Position numbers and translations under genes: made by a program. The notes beneath the pieces were generated by a model that searched no databases, was not told the DNA's origin, and saw nothing but the letters and a program-made list of their open reading frames with translations. A stretch of DNA of 64,000 bases from Paulinella micropora. Its lineage: Eukaryota; Cercozoa; Imbricatea; Euglyphida. The stretch is from assembly GCA_009731375.1 (NCBI GenBank), contig BJOX01000159.1, positions 256,232 to 320,231 on the forward strand, in the 5' to 3' direction. How positions within the stretch are numbered: the first letter of the stretch is position 1; every line of letters starts with the position of its first letter. This document shows positions 19,818-29,213 of this stretch, one piece after another.

Positions 19818-22147
19818 ATGGCAAAATGGGCCGCGAGTGGCCGGCTTGGCGCGGAGCCCAACCACCGTCCGGTCGTGACGATCGACCCCAGGCCGCCCCA
19901 GGAGGTGATCGACGCTTTTAACAACACCACGCTCGAGGAGATACGCGCGGGCCAGAAGCCGGTGCCGGTCTGGCCGGAACGACTGCCGCTCAAGACCAAG
20001 ATGAGCGCCGCGGAATGGGTAGACCTGCGGGACAATTTCGTGGCCAGCCTCGCCGAGCTGCGGGACCGTTACCGGGACCAGGTGCTCGACCGCATGCACC
20101 TTTGTGCGTGCGGCGTGGACCCTGCCCTCCACGAGCCCTCGCCCGTGCTCGCCAAGATCATCTCGGGACGCCGGGGCCACTGGTCGGAATTCCTGACCAA
20201 AGAAAACAGCGACGACCACCAGTTTGCGCACCTGCTGTACGTGAACAGCGGCCTGGACAAAACAAAGCTGCTCAAGAGAAACAAGGCCTCGGAGTTGAAC
20301 TTTATCATTGTGGAGCAAGAGGGCGGCGGCATGCTTTTCCCCGCCAGCTCCGCCGACGTGGTAGGCCGCAAGACCATTATGCTGCGCAAGGTCCTGTTCG
20401 GCGACGAAGACAGGTGGATCAAATCGATCGTGACCAAGACAGAAGGGCCTTTCCCTACGTGCCTGCTGGCCTTCTGTGCGACTCTGCTGAGGCTGCGGCG
20501 AGACGTGGAGCAGTTCCTGCCGTTCATCAACGACCTGGTAGACGCGGCCAGGCCAGGGCTGAGTTCNNNNNNNNNNTTAGTTCACGCAGCAGAGACTACA
20601 CCGACTTTGTAGTCGAGTGGCTGATCTTGGCCTCGGTGAAAGAGGTACAAGACAAATCCAAACAGCCCTCGCGCTGTGTCTGGGGAGAAGACTTTGTGCG
20701 CAGGTGGTTCACGGAAGGAGGCAGCTACTTCCGCGACAGGGACGTGAACGCCAGGGGGGCCCTGCAGACCAGCAAAGCGACCATGGCCAACCTCAAGAAC
20801 AGGCACGTGCTCTACTTGGACCCCTGGTGCGCGTTCTTGGACGAGCTCTACCGGGCCATGCTCGCGGAGGCAGACTGCTTTGAGTCGGCTGAGGCCAAGC
20901 GCACCAACGACTGCCCGTTTGCGCCCAGCGAGAGGCACCCGCTGTGGGCCCTGCAGTCCTTTCTGCTGCTGTCTATCCTCGGCTGTCGCATGGCCGAGCT
21001 GTGGAAGTTCAGCGAGTTCTTGCCGGTGGAGGACGACCAGTACATAACGTTTACGGAGATCGGCCGCAACAAGCATGTCTTGCAACACCGGGCGGCGAAA
21101 AAGGGAGCGGACCCCCGACGGGACCCGGACGAGCAGAGCGATTACCAGGACTCTATCTATGTCGGCAAACCCCTCGCTTTACCTACGGCCTCGTCGGCCG
21201 GGGTGCTGAGAATCTACCGGCACATGATCTACGGCACCGAGAACCACTTTAAGCACAGAGCGAAAATGGCGCCTGATGCCAGCATGCTGCTGAAAGGCGA
21301 CAGGCCCAAGTCAGATTACCTGAGCTGGACGACGCACCGAGCAGAGATCCTGGCCGAAGAGGACAACCAGCCCATTGCCATGCCGCCCGCGAAAAAAATG
21401 AAGGTCAGCACGCTGCCCTGGATGAAGTCCCTGGTGAACGCCGGCCACAAGAAGAACATCGAACGGCCCAGCCAAGTGTTGCCTAACAGCCAAGTGTCCG
21501 CGGCCATGAAAGGCGGAGGATTTAAGAATACGTTCGAAGACCTGACACACCTCTACCAAGAGCGCGCCCACAGCGAGTTCCGCATCAGCTACCCACACCT
21601 GCTGCGAGCCATCTACGCCAACGTGGCCTGGGAACTTTACGGCAACCAGTCGCTCGTGGCCCGGCCGGTGTTTTTCAGCCGGGTTTTGGGGCACACGCTC
21701 GAGTACGAAAACAAAGAAGAAGGGATCGGCAATCTCAAAACGCAGATGTTTTATGACAAGGTCAAGGTGATGAGCAAGGCAGTGCCCTCACTGCACGAGC
21801 CGGACTTGCTCAAGATTGTGCAGGCCATTGTGCAACAGGGCGAAAGGCTGGCCTCGGACTATGCCCGGGTCCTGGGTGACCTGAAATACGTAATCCCGCC
21901 TAGGCTCACGCAGCTGCCCCGCGAGACCAGAGCCGAACGGTTACGCCGCCAAGCCGTTGAATTTTTCGCGGCAAATTTGCAACACCATGCCCAAGAACTG
22001 CGCCGGCCCGGTTTTTGGCGCGGGACTGTCGATTCTATTTTTTCCGTGAAAGCCTCTTACCGTTTCGCTAGTCATGCCGCTACGGCCCTTGATACGGCTG
22101 ATCCTACACCAGCCGCTCAGATCACGCGGTTTACACAATTGTGTTAA
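19818..22147 (+). CDS. Large tyrosine recombinase, telomere-resolvase-like
   Basis: About 770 residues from ATG 19818. The catalytic core of tyrosine recombinases is visible: the first Arg in ILGCRMAELW (codon at 20987), His-x-x-Arg in YPHLLRAIYAN (His at 21596, Arg at 21605), a second His in VLGHT (21692), and a candidate nucleophile Tyr in MFYDKV (21752). A Lys-rich segment lies between the first Arg and the HxxR box. The great length, the long N-terminal domain and the HLLRAIYA wording resemble protelomerases (ResT/TelK type), which make hairpin telomeres, more than ordinary integrases. The 10-N gap at 20567 looks artificial: its edges share five bases and the frame would continue if they overlapped. 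The role would be end resolution or integration. Confidence 0.65.
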
Positions 22148-22256
22148 GAGATTCAAGAACCAAAAGCTCATAATCTGACTTTTATTGAAGTCAGAAAGTG
22201 AAAAGCAGAGCAAGGTCGAAGCCCTTGCAATTTTTTTTGCCGCGCCGCTAATTACG

Positions 22257-22814
22257 ATGAGTTGCGACAAACCGTGCCGAGTGGCACCTGACGGGAAAAT
22301 TTCGCTCGTTGATTTTGCCGGGAAAACGTTTCCTTTTTTGACTCCTAGCCGTTGCGCGGAACGGATCCGCAGGCACCTCCAGCTACACCCCTACCGGCTA
22401 ACCAACGGCCACATTTCGAGATTCAAATTCCCGAAACAGCGCGGCCAGCGCTGTGGCACGTGGGTCTGCGCGCCAGAAATAGCAGTCGAGGTCATGGGCC
22501 AGTTTGCGTCGGACTGGAACGTGCGGCCCTCACGGCGGACACAGCCCAGGGTCAGTAACAAGCCCCTTGAACCAAGCGTCGCCACTGCCGTGAGCTATCT
22601 CGAGGGCGTCCGCGACGGATTTGCAATTCTTGGACAGTTCGCTCCAGACACAACAAGCATGCTCCAGCCTGCTCTGGACGAGACAGTTGGTACAGTTGAC
22701 ACCGAAGAAGAGGCAATGCCTCCTTTCGAGCTCCTGACCCCTGTTCTGACTTACGAGCAGGACGGGGAAGAAGAAAACGAACTTGAGAGCGTCGCAGAGC
22801 ATTTTTCGTTTTAA
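22257..22814 (+). CDS. KilA-N-like DNA-binding protein
   Basis: Start chosen at ATG 22257; an upstream TTG frame is AT-rich and probably non-coding. The 185-residue product has a segment like the KilA-N/APSES-type domain of viruses (DGKISLVDFAGKTFP, then RCGTWVCAPEIAVEV), followed by an acidic, disordered C-terminal part. Such proteins are common in large DNA viruses and bind DNA. The stop lies in a TTTTAATTAAAA word shared with the end of the convergent F-box-like gene. The domain call rests on pattern only. Confidence 0.45.
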   Translation: MSCDKPCRVAPDGKISLVDFAGKTFPFLTPSRCAERIRRHLQLHPYRLTNGHISRFKFPKQRGQRCGTWVCAPEIAVEVMGQFASDWNVRPSRRTQPRVSNKPLEPSVATAVSYLEGVRDGFAILGQFAPDTTSMLQPALDETVGTVDTEEEAMPPFELLTPVLTYEQDGEEENELESVAEHFSF

Positions 22815-22832
22815 TTAAAAAATCAAGAAGAT

Positions 22833-23411
22833 TTAAAAATCCGTAATGTACAGCTCCCTGTTGAACCGGGGCTTGAACCGGGCGGCAGTCTCTTCTGCTC
22901 CCGTCAGCCATAAATAACTGGTCCACTTGTCTACTTGCAGCACGGGCCAGCCCGCGTCCTCGTACGCCAGCCGGAAGCGGTAGGCCGGTACGTACGCTAG
23001 CGCCACAATAGAATCTCGTGTCGTCCTGGGCACGGGGAAAGACGTGCGGCCCATGCGCCTGCACGCGGCAAAGGGCGTGATCACCCGGTCGCGGTGGTGG
23101 AACACGAAGCAGGTGCCACAGTAGCCCTCGACCGTCCTCTTTTGGGTGAAGGTAAAGCAGATGTACTCGCTCTTGCGCGACACGGTGTTGATGAGGCGCG
23201 GCAGCGACTTGGTGTCGTAATTAAAAGTAGCGTTGAGGAACTTGTGCAAGCCGGACAGCTCGCCGTTCTGCACTTTGCGCCGCTTCCACCGGCCGCGCGC
23301 GAACCTGCTAGTGTGCGTTTTGAGGTGACGGATCGTGTGCGCGATTTCACCGATGCGAAGGTAAGACAGCACCTCTATCAGGAGATCAGCTGGTAGTGCG
23401 GCTAGTATCAT
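22833..23411 (-). CDS. F-box-like protein
   Basis: A 192-residue protein from ATG 23411. The first 30 residues (LPADLLIEVLSYLRIGEIAH) match the F-box pattern: Leu-Pro, then a hydrophobic helix and a second helix. F-box proteins link substrates to SCF ubiquitin ligases, and viruses use them to redirect host degradation. The rest has many aromatic and Cys residues (YCGTCFVFHH) and looks globular but belongs to no repeat family I recognise. The gene converges with the KilA-N-like gene (18 bp apart). Confidence 0.6.
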   Translation of the reverse strand: MILAALPADLLIEVLSYLRIGEIAHTIRHLKTHTSRFARGRWKRRKVQNGELSGLHKFLNATFNYDTKSLPRLINTVSRKSEYICFTFTQKRTVEGYCGTCFVFHHRDRVITPFAACRRMGRTSFPVPRTTRDSIVALAYVPAYRFRLAYEDAGWPVLQVDKWTSYLWLTGAEETAARFKPRFNRELYITDF

Positions 23412-23511
23412 TTTTGACTTTTTTAACTATAAGGGATAGAACTTTTTGTTTTTTTTTGGGCCGCTGTGACCACCCTCCCCTTGATATTATGGGTCAAGCG
23501 TGCCCCACGCT
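23412..23511. other. Short intergenic spacer
   Basis: About 100 bp, T-rich at 23415-23460, upstream of the F-box-like gene on the minus strand and downstream of the ATPase-like gene. It probably contains the F-box promoter. Confidence 0.3.
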
Positions 23512-24489
23512 TTAAGAGCTGTCGTAACCGTCGCCGGGCGGTCCGCCACCTATGACGGGAGGGAACGGCTTGACTGTGGTACCGGCGTTGGTGTACATAA
23601 AATCGGGCTTGAACGATGCAGCAATCGTCTGGTTTTGCTGCGCAAACCGCTCTGCTGCCAACCTTTCGGCGTCCCGAGTTTGCTGGTCCAGCTTCTGGAG
23701 GATCTCCTTGTCCCTTTGGGCCATGGTCTTGCCGTCCTTTTTCAGGCGCTGTCTCGCGCGGTCACCGTAGAATAGCATTCTTTGCATCATTTCTCGCTCT
23801 TGGCGAGACATGCCCTTGAGCGAAGTTGGCAGCCAGCTCGGAGCGCGGTACGCCAGCTGTTTGAGGCGCTCCTGTTTTTGGATGTCCGCACGGGTCGGCG
23901 GCTTGGGCGGGTCCGGCCCTCTGAGGATGACTTCGCCATCTGGTAACGAAGCTGGAGCGAGCCAGGACTTATAGTTTAACTCCAGCCTGTCTAAATGCTC
24001 GTGGTAAATCATTGCAGCATGCCGCGTCCCCACGTTGCGCTCATCCGTGCATTGGGCAAAGTGAGCCATAAACTCCTTTTTGGGAAAGAGCTGTCCGAAA
24101 TTCTCCCATAGGTTGGTAAGGGTCCGCTGCACTTTCGAGTTGAACATGATGCAATGTGACGTCTGTTCCCGCATAATCGGCGATACGGAGTTCCGCCCGG
24201 TGAGGTACTGCACTGCGATGAAGATCGTGATGTTATAGTGGCGGTATGTACCAAAAAAGTTCTGCATCCATCGATCAGTACTGTCTATGACGCCGAAGAC
24301 TTCGATGTTCCGCTTGAACTCGGTTGGCTGCAGCTGCTCTGCCGGCTGCTGCTTCTTCTTCTTCTTGCCCTTGTCTTTCTGCTTGTCGACATAGTCAAGT
24401 ATCTTCTCCTCGATTGTCTTCTCGCCCAGCTGCTGTTCCGGCTCCGGCAGCCGTTCGACCGGGCCTTCCTGCTGCTGCTGCTGCATCAT
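23512..24489 (-). CDS. Packaging ATPase remnant (A32/FtsK-like, no Walker A)
   Basis: 325 residues from ATG 24489. The central part carries the second half of an A32-type genome-packaging ATPase: a Walker-B-like strand FGVIDSTDRW, then TYRHYNITIFIAVQYL (the RH and sensor Gln motif) and a later MREQTSHCIMFN strand. The start is a Gln run and Glu/Lys-rich low-complexity sequence; no Walker A (GxxxxGKS/T) is seen here or in any neighbouring frame. The Walker B acidic pair is also unusual. The gene may be 5'-truncated, or the nucleotide-binding half may have been lost. The C-terminal 120 residues are Arg/Gln-rich. It is located before the virion gene cluster, as expected for a packaging gene. Confidence 0.55.
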   Translation of the reverse strand: MMQQQQQEGPVERLPEPEQQLGEKTIEEKILDYVDKQKDKGKKKKKQQPAEQLQPTEFKRNIEVFGVIDSTDRWMQNFFGTYRHYNITIFIAVQYLTGRNSVSPIMREQTSHCIMFNSKVQRTLTNLWENFGQLFPKKEFMAHFAQCTDERNVGTRHAAMIYHEHLDRLELNYKSWLAPASLPDGEVILRGPDPPKPPTRADIQKQERLKQLAYRAPSWLPTSLKGMSRQEREMMQRMLFYGDRARQRLKKDGKTMAQRDKEILQKLDQQTRDAERLAAERFAQQNQTIAASFKPDFMYTNAGTTVKPFPPVIGGGPPGDGYDSS

Positions 24490-24526
24490 TTTTTTAAAAC
24501 TTCTCCCCGAATATTAAAAAAAAGTT

Positions 24527-24682
24527 ATGCCACTGTTCTTGAGTGACAGGACTCGCTTGCTAGTCAACCAGGCCGAACCAGCCAGGGCGGCAGTGGAGGC
24601 CGCGCTGTCTGCCAAGAAGCCCAAAAAAACGAAGAAGAAGAAGCCACGGACGTTGTTAAGAAGGGCAAGTGAGATTTTTTAA
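24527..24682 (+). CDS. Small basic protein (51 aa)
   Basis: An ATG at 24527 gives a 51-residue protein with a very Lys/Arg-rich second half (KKPKKTKKKKPRTLLRR). It opens the plus-strand gene run that leads to the major capsid protein and is preceded by an AT-rich stretch like the other genes. A DNA-condensing or virion core peptide is conceivable. It is too short for a family assignment. Confidence 0.4.
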   Translation: MPLFLSDRTRLLVNQAEPARAAVEAALSAKKPKKTKKKKPRTLLRRASEIF

Positions 24683-24715
24683 TTTTCGTTGCACAGATTT
24701 TGAACAGAAGGAAAC

Positions 24716-25288
24716 ATGAAGCCCTGGCGCAAGAGGCACGCCGGCCGCGCTTTTACCAGCGATGCGCCTGTTTCTTTCAAGAAGCAGCGCACCGGCTTTG
24801 TTGGCGGCGGGTCGGTCGAGATGGCGACCAAGACCAGGGAAATAATGAAATATGCCAACCCGCAGCTCTCGGCCGTGCTGGATGCGGTCGCGCCTGCTGC
24901 CAGCACTGGCTCGCCAATCCCCACCGCTCCGCCGCTGTCGGCGACTGGCACAGGCTCGTCAATCCCCACCGCCCCGCCGCTGTCGGCGACCGGCACAGGC
25001 CCGTCAATCCCCACCGCCCCGCCGCTACCGGCCGACACAGGCGCGAAGGCAGACACGAAAGCTGCCGCGGGTGCATCGACGCTGGACTCAATCGACTCGG
25101 AACAGAAGCTCTGGGAGCTGGCGTCCAGAATGTCTGGCCGTCCAATCGAAGAGCTGAAAAAAGAAAAGGCTGCAAACGCGATGCATGCTAAGTACGAAGA
25201 GCTGCGCCGAAAACGAGACGACGGAGTCATAACAAAAGAGGAATATTCCAGGCAGTTTAAGGAGGCGTACAAGGAATGGAGAAAATAA
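24716..25288 (+). CDS. Hypothetical with Ser/Ile/Pro repeats and SHOCT-like end
   Basis: 190 residues from ATG 24716. The N terminus is basic. The middle holds three tandem units of about 16 residues containing IPTAPPLSATGTG, encoded by near-identical 48-bp DNA repeats (about 24905-25035). The C-terminal stretch DDGVITKEEYSRQFKEAY resembles a SHOCT-type short helical module. It ends in TAA at 25286-25288; the next frame (WH2 protein) continues in the same frame after this single stop, so both may be parts of one protein (see the next entry). Confidence 0.55.
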   Translation: MKPWRKRHAGRAFTSDAPVSFKKQRTGFVGGGSVEMATKTREIMKYANPQLSAVLDAVAPAASTGSPIPTAPPLSATGTGSSIPTAPPLSATGTGPSIPTAPPLPADTGAKADTKAAAGASTLDSIDSEQKLWELASRMSGRPIEELKKEKAANAMHAKYEELRRKRDDGVITKEEYSRQFKEAYKEWRK

Positions 25289-25324
25289 ATTATCAAGGCG
25301 ACTTCGGACCCGACAGAGGCGCTG

Positions 25325-25798
25325 ATGCAGTCCATCAAGGCCGGCAAGAAGCTCAAGAAAGTCGACCAAAAGACACAAAAAGCGGCGCCGACAGATCCAC
25401 AAGACGCGATTAATCAAGCGATCAAGGCGGGCGGCAAGCTTAAGAAAGTCGACGCAGCGGCGCACACTGCTGCTAAAAAAGCAGCCGAAGAGAAAGAAAA
25501 AGCCGAGAAGCCCACGGTGATGGACCAGCTCAAGAAGGGCACTCAACTCAAGAAAGCAGACCTGAAGACACAAGAAGCTATACACCAAGTGGCAGCGTAC
25601 CAAGCGAACAAGACTCCCAAACAAGAAGAGAAACTAAGGGCCTGGTCCCACAAGCTGGGCGAAGCGATAACCGAGCTTGAGGCACAGATCACGAAAGAGG
25701 AAGACCTTCACGGCAAGTCGGACGAGACGGAAGCCATAAGAAAGAAAAAGAACAGGCTGGTGGCCAGGAAGAAGATCATAGACGAGGGGCTCAAGTGA
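25325..25798 (+). CDS. Protein with three WH2-like actin-binding motifs
   Basis: ATG 25325, 157 residues. Three segments follow the WH2 pattern (short amphipathic helix, Gly, then LKKV): SIKAGKKLKKV (3-13), AINQAIKAGGKLKKV (28-42) and VMDQLKKGTQLKKA (65-78). The residues just before the ATG extend the first helix. The C-terminal half is a charged coiled-coil-like region. WH2 modules bind actin monomers, and tandem WH2 proteins nucleate or sever filaments; baculoviruses and some bacteria use them for motility. The frame is the same as that of the preceding gene, with only a TAA between, and no AT-rich promoter-like spacer, so readthrough or a nonsense mutation in a longer gene is possible. Confidence 0.6.
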   Translation: MQSIKAGKKLKKVDQKTQKAAPTDPQDAINQAIKAGGKLKKVDAAAHTAAKKAAEEKEKAEKPTVMDQLKKGTQLKKADLKTQEAIHQVAAYQANKTPKQEEKLRAWSHKLGEAITELEAQITKEEDLHGKSDETEAIRKKKNRLVARKKIIDEGLK

Positions 25799-25840
25799 TG
25801 ATGATTTTTTTTCCTGTCAGACTAAATTAAAAAAACCAGT

Positions 25841-28240
25841 ATGTACGTCAAGAAGGCGGCCGGTGGTAGCTGGACGGGCCGGCCCAACGGGCGGTTCTTC
25901 GACAACCGGCCCTTGCCGTTCAAACAAAAGAGCCAGAACAGCAGCGGCCTGTTCGGGAATTTGGCCAAGGCCCAGGCGCTCATGAGGCAGGCCTACCACC
26001 CGCACGGGCCGGCAGAGGCGTTCGAGCTGGAACTGTTCGAGGAGCCGGCGGCGGCTGCAGCAGGGGAGCCGGAACCGGCCGCGCCAGCGGCAGCTGCAGA
26101 GAAGAAGAAGGAGGAACAGAAGCCGGCACCGGCGGCTGCAGAGCACAAGAAGCCAGCGCCAGCGGCTGCGGAACAGAAGAAGGAAGAGAAGGCGCAAGAG
26201 GGGGGAAGGCGGCCAGCCCGGGATGGACGACGACGAAGAGGAAGAAGAAGGAGAAGAGGCAGGAGAGAATGGTGGCGGGGAAGTCGAGGACGGCGTCGAG
26301 GGCAAGGGCGAGGAAGTCAAGGCTGCAGAGCAACAAGAACTGCCACCAGCGGCAGACCAAGAACTAGCGCCAGCTGGCGACGGCCCTGAGGGTGTGGACC
26401 AGAAGTTGCCACAGGACGTCAAGGAAGGCCTAAAAAAGCTGCAGGACAGAAGGGAGGCCTTCGAACGCAAGAAACAAGAAGACGCCGCGCGCGAGGAACT
26501 TAAGCGGCAAGAAGCACTACAGGAGTTCGAGGAGCACAAGAGACAGATCGAAGCGGCACAACGACAGCAGGTGATAGACGCCCAACTCGCACAGATGCGC
26601 GCACAGGCCGAGAGAGTCAAGAACAAAAAGAGGTCGAGGCTGCCAACAGGGCGAGGCTGCAGGAAGAGAAGAACGCGGCGGAGCTGGTCGCGCTGGCCAA
26701 GGAGCAAGAGCGCATAGCCCAGCTACAGCTGGCGGCCAAGACCCAGGCCGCACAGGCCAAACTCAAGCAGATTCGAGTCGAGCAGGCAAAGGAAGTGAAG
26801 GCTAATCTGTTGGAAGCAAACGTCCAGTCTGCACAGGAAATCGAAAAAGCCAAGGCAGACACCGAAAAGAAACTCAACGAACAGAAAGTGGCGCAGCGGA
26901 CGCAGGCCCAGATCGAAGAAGCCGAACGGAAGGCAAAGCTCAAGTCAGCACAAATGGAAAACGCAGCTGCGATGGAAAAGACGCAAAAAGACGCCAAGGC
27001 CGCGCTGCAGATCGCGGCGGGCCAGAAGAAGGCACAGGACAAGGTCTTGCACATCCAGGGCGAAGCCCAGCGGCTCATGCTGCAATACAACGACAACGGG
27101 CAGGCGCCCGCCCAAAGAATCGAGGCCTCCCGCGAGCTTGGACGACTCTTGCTGCAGGCACCGCCGCCGGCTGCAGCGGGTGCGGCTCCAGTCGAGGTTA
27201 TCCAGCTGGGCAAGCTGCGGGCCCTGATCCAGGAGAACCCGGAGGCCTCTTTCCAGGGGATAGCCCGGATGTACACGGCCTCGATCGAGCAGTGGGCCCA
27301 CGACAACAAGATCACAATCGAGAAGGCGATCAGTGACGCAAAAGCCCAGCTTTCGCGGGTCCTGGGCAAGCAAGGACTGTCGGACCAAGACCGCAAGGGC
27401 GTGCAGACTCTGCGTGACCACCTGCGGATGTACGCAGGGAAAGGGTTCAAGGACCCCGGTAACTGGGACGAGCACGAGCTCGCTGACCTGGACGACGAAG
27501 ACGACGGGGCGGTAGAGGAAGTCGCCGCCGACGACATGGAGGACGAAGAGGAGGGCAGCGGCGACGACAACGACACTGACGACGACGTGGACTTTCTCCT
27601 GGGAGAGATGAACGAAAAAAGAAAAATGAACGCGGCTAACAAGGAGGAACACGAGCGCAAAAAGAAACAATTTGAAGACGCAGAGAAGGCGGCCAAAGCC
27701 CTGTTTATCGAGTACCACGCCGAGCAGGACCCAGCCAAGAAGGAACTGAAGGCCCTTGAATGGCGCAGGTCGGTGGAAGACGAGCAGCAGCTGGTGCCCT
27801 ACGGCGAAAAGCAGCTGGCGGCCGTCAGCGTACCCAAGCTGCAGCGCATGGTCGACAAAGCCGGCAACAAGAATACTTCGCGGGAGCTGGTGCAGATGTT
27901 CCTCGTGCCCTACAAGCAAAAGAAGGAGCCGGTGCCAGAGAGCGAACTCAAGGCCATCAGCAGCGGTCTCGTGCTGACCGAACAAGCCAAAGCTTTCATC
28001 CACGCGCTGAAGCAAGAAAACAACAAGCTGGTTACGCAGCTGACTAACCAGGCGAGGCGAGCAAAGAACCTGAAATTCGTAGAAGAAAGGAAAGGAGCGG
28101 GCGCCAAGAGCAACGCGCAATTACAGCAAAAGCGAGAACGGCAGCGGAGGGCGGGCGTGAAAAGTAAGAAGCCTGTTCGCAGCAGCGCGCTCGTGCCCTC
28201 TGCCGGCCAAGAAGTCGCGCCGTACGGAGCGGTGCCCTGA
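25841..28240 (+). CDS. Large Ala/Glu/Lys-rich coiled-coil protein (two frameshifts)
   Basis: ATG 25841, about 800 codons in total, read in three pieces. The first piece (25841 to about 26200) begins with a compact Gly/Pro-containing part and an Ala/Pro/Lys-rich linker. The coding frame then changes at a G run (26200-26205), continues as an acidic region and a long charged helix (to about 26625), and returns to the first frame at an A run (26625-26629). The third piece holds a long coiled coil, a middle globular part, a strongly acidic block (about 27490-27590) and a basic C terminus. Both shifts lie in homopolymers, so sequencing error is plausible. It is probably a virion scaffold or core protein, judged only by position and composition. 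Confidence 0.55.
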
Positions 28241-28278
28241 AAAAAAATTAATTAGTGTTGACATTCAATAACGACGGT

Positions 28279-28545
28279 ATGCAACACCTGGCCTTCTTCG
28301 ACCCGACCTTGGCCCTGGCCTTGGGCAAAGTCAACGAGGCACAGTCGCGCGTCGCGGGGCAGAAACGCCGACAACAAGAGGACGCCGAAAAAAAGGCCAT
28401 CGAGGTCCTGCAGACTACCGTGGCCGAAGCGCCCATTGAGAAAGTGTTTAAGCAGCCGGCGATTGCCGATGCCACCATCTTGTTGGAAGTAACACCTGAA
28501 CAAGCCACCCGCTGCGAGCAGCAGTTGATTGGCGGCGGCAAATAA
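28279..28545 (+). CDS. Small hypothetical protein (88 aa)
   Basis: Start chosen at ATG 28279; the frame extends upstream to a GTG at 28255 in an AATTAATTAG spacer. The 88-residue product has a hydrophobic N terminus (LAFFDPTLALALG), a charged helix (KRRQQEDAEKKAIEVL) and a short C-terminal domain. It is not recognised. It lies in the putative virion gene run. Confidence 0.5.
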   Translation: MQHLAFFDPTLALALGKVNEAQSRVAGQKRRQQEDAEKKAIEVLQTTVAEAPIEKVFKQPAIADATILLEVTPEQATRCEQQLIGGGK

Positions 28546-28586
28546 TTAAATTTTTTTTTCTTGTCGGGTGATTGTTATATACGACC

Positions 28587-29174
28587 ATGAGCAACCGAGG
28601 CCCTGTCGTGCCGCTAGTCAACACCGGCGAAGAGAAGTCGGCGGCCGCCCAGGCCAACCAAGTCGAACATGGGACCGAAACACGTCCGATCATCCAGACC
28701 GACAGTCTCGCTACAAGCTCGATCATCTATTCGGCCCTTTCGGCGGCCGGTGCAGGCGCCGCGCAAGGCACCATCGGCCAGATGAAGAATGTGGCACAAC
28801 GCCTGTCACAGAACTCGCTGGCTCCTTGGTATAAAGGAGCGGTCCTGCTCGTCGGTACACCCGCGGAGATCCAGGCAGTGTACGGAGCAGACTTCCGCAA
28901 GAAGAACTGTGCCGCTGGCGAAAACCCGCCGGCCGACTGGGGTGATGACGGCGCCAACATGCTGCCCTGGCTTACGGAGCTTCGGAGAACGTACGGTAAC
29001 GGGTGGGAAGGCTTTATGCAAGTGGCAGCTTTCGTGGAACAGTACCAATCGGCCAAGCTCCGTGACCAGCCATGGGCGGCTATCCCTGCAGTTTCTACCC
29101 TCGATCGCGAGAATGGCTCCGTGCGCGGCTGGACCACCATCCACGAGGCCGGAAACGCGCACCTGATCGGATAG
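28587..29174 (+). CDS. Hypothetical protein (195 aa)
   Basis: ATG 28587. The N-terminal 50 residues are polar and probably disordered. A small-residue helix (SALSAAGAGAAQGTIGQM) follows, then a globular domain with Trp-rich words (LAPWYKG, PPADWGDDGANMLPWL, GNGWEGF). There is no signal peptide or clear membrane segment. No family is recognised. It has a TAAATTTTTTT spacer upstream like its neighbours. Confidence 0.5.
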   Translation: MSNRGPVVPLVNTGEEKSAAAQANQVEHGTETRPIIQTDSLATSSIIYSALSAAGAGAAQGTIGQMKNVAQRLSQNSLAPWYKGAVLLVGTPAEIQAVYGADFRKKNCAAGENPPADWGDDGANMLPWLTELRRTYGNGWEGFMQVAAFVEQYQSAKLRDQPWAAIPAVSTLDRENGSVRGWTTIHEAGNAHLIG

Positions 29175-29213
29175 AAAAATTAATCTTAATTGTACAAAGG
29201 ACAAAGGGAGAGC

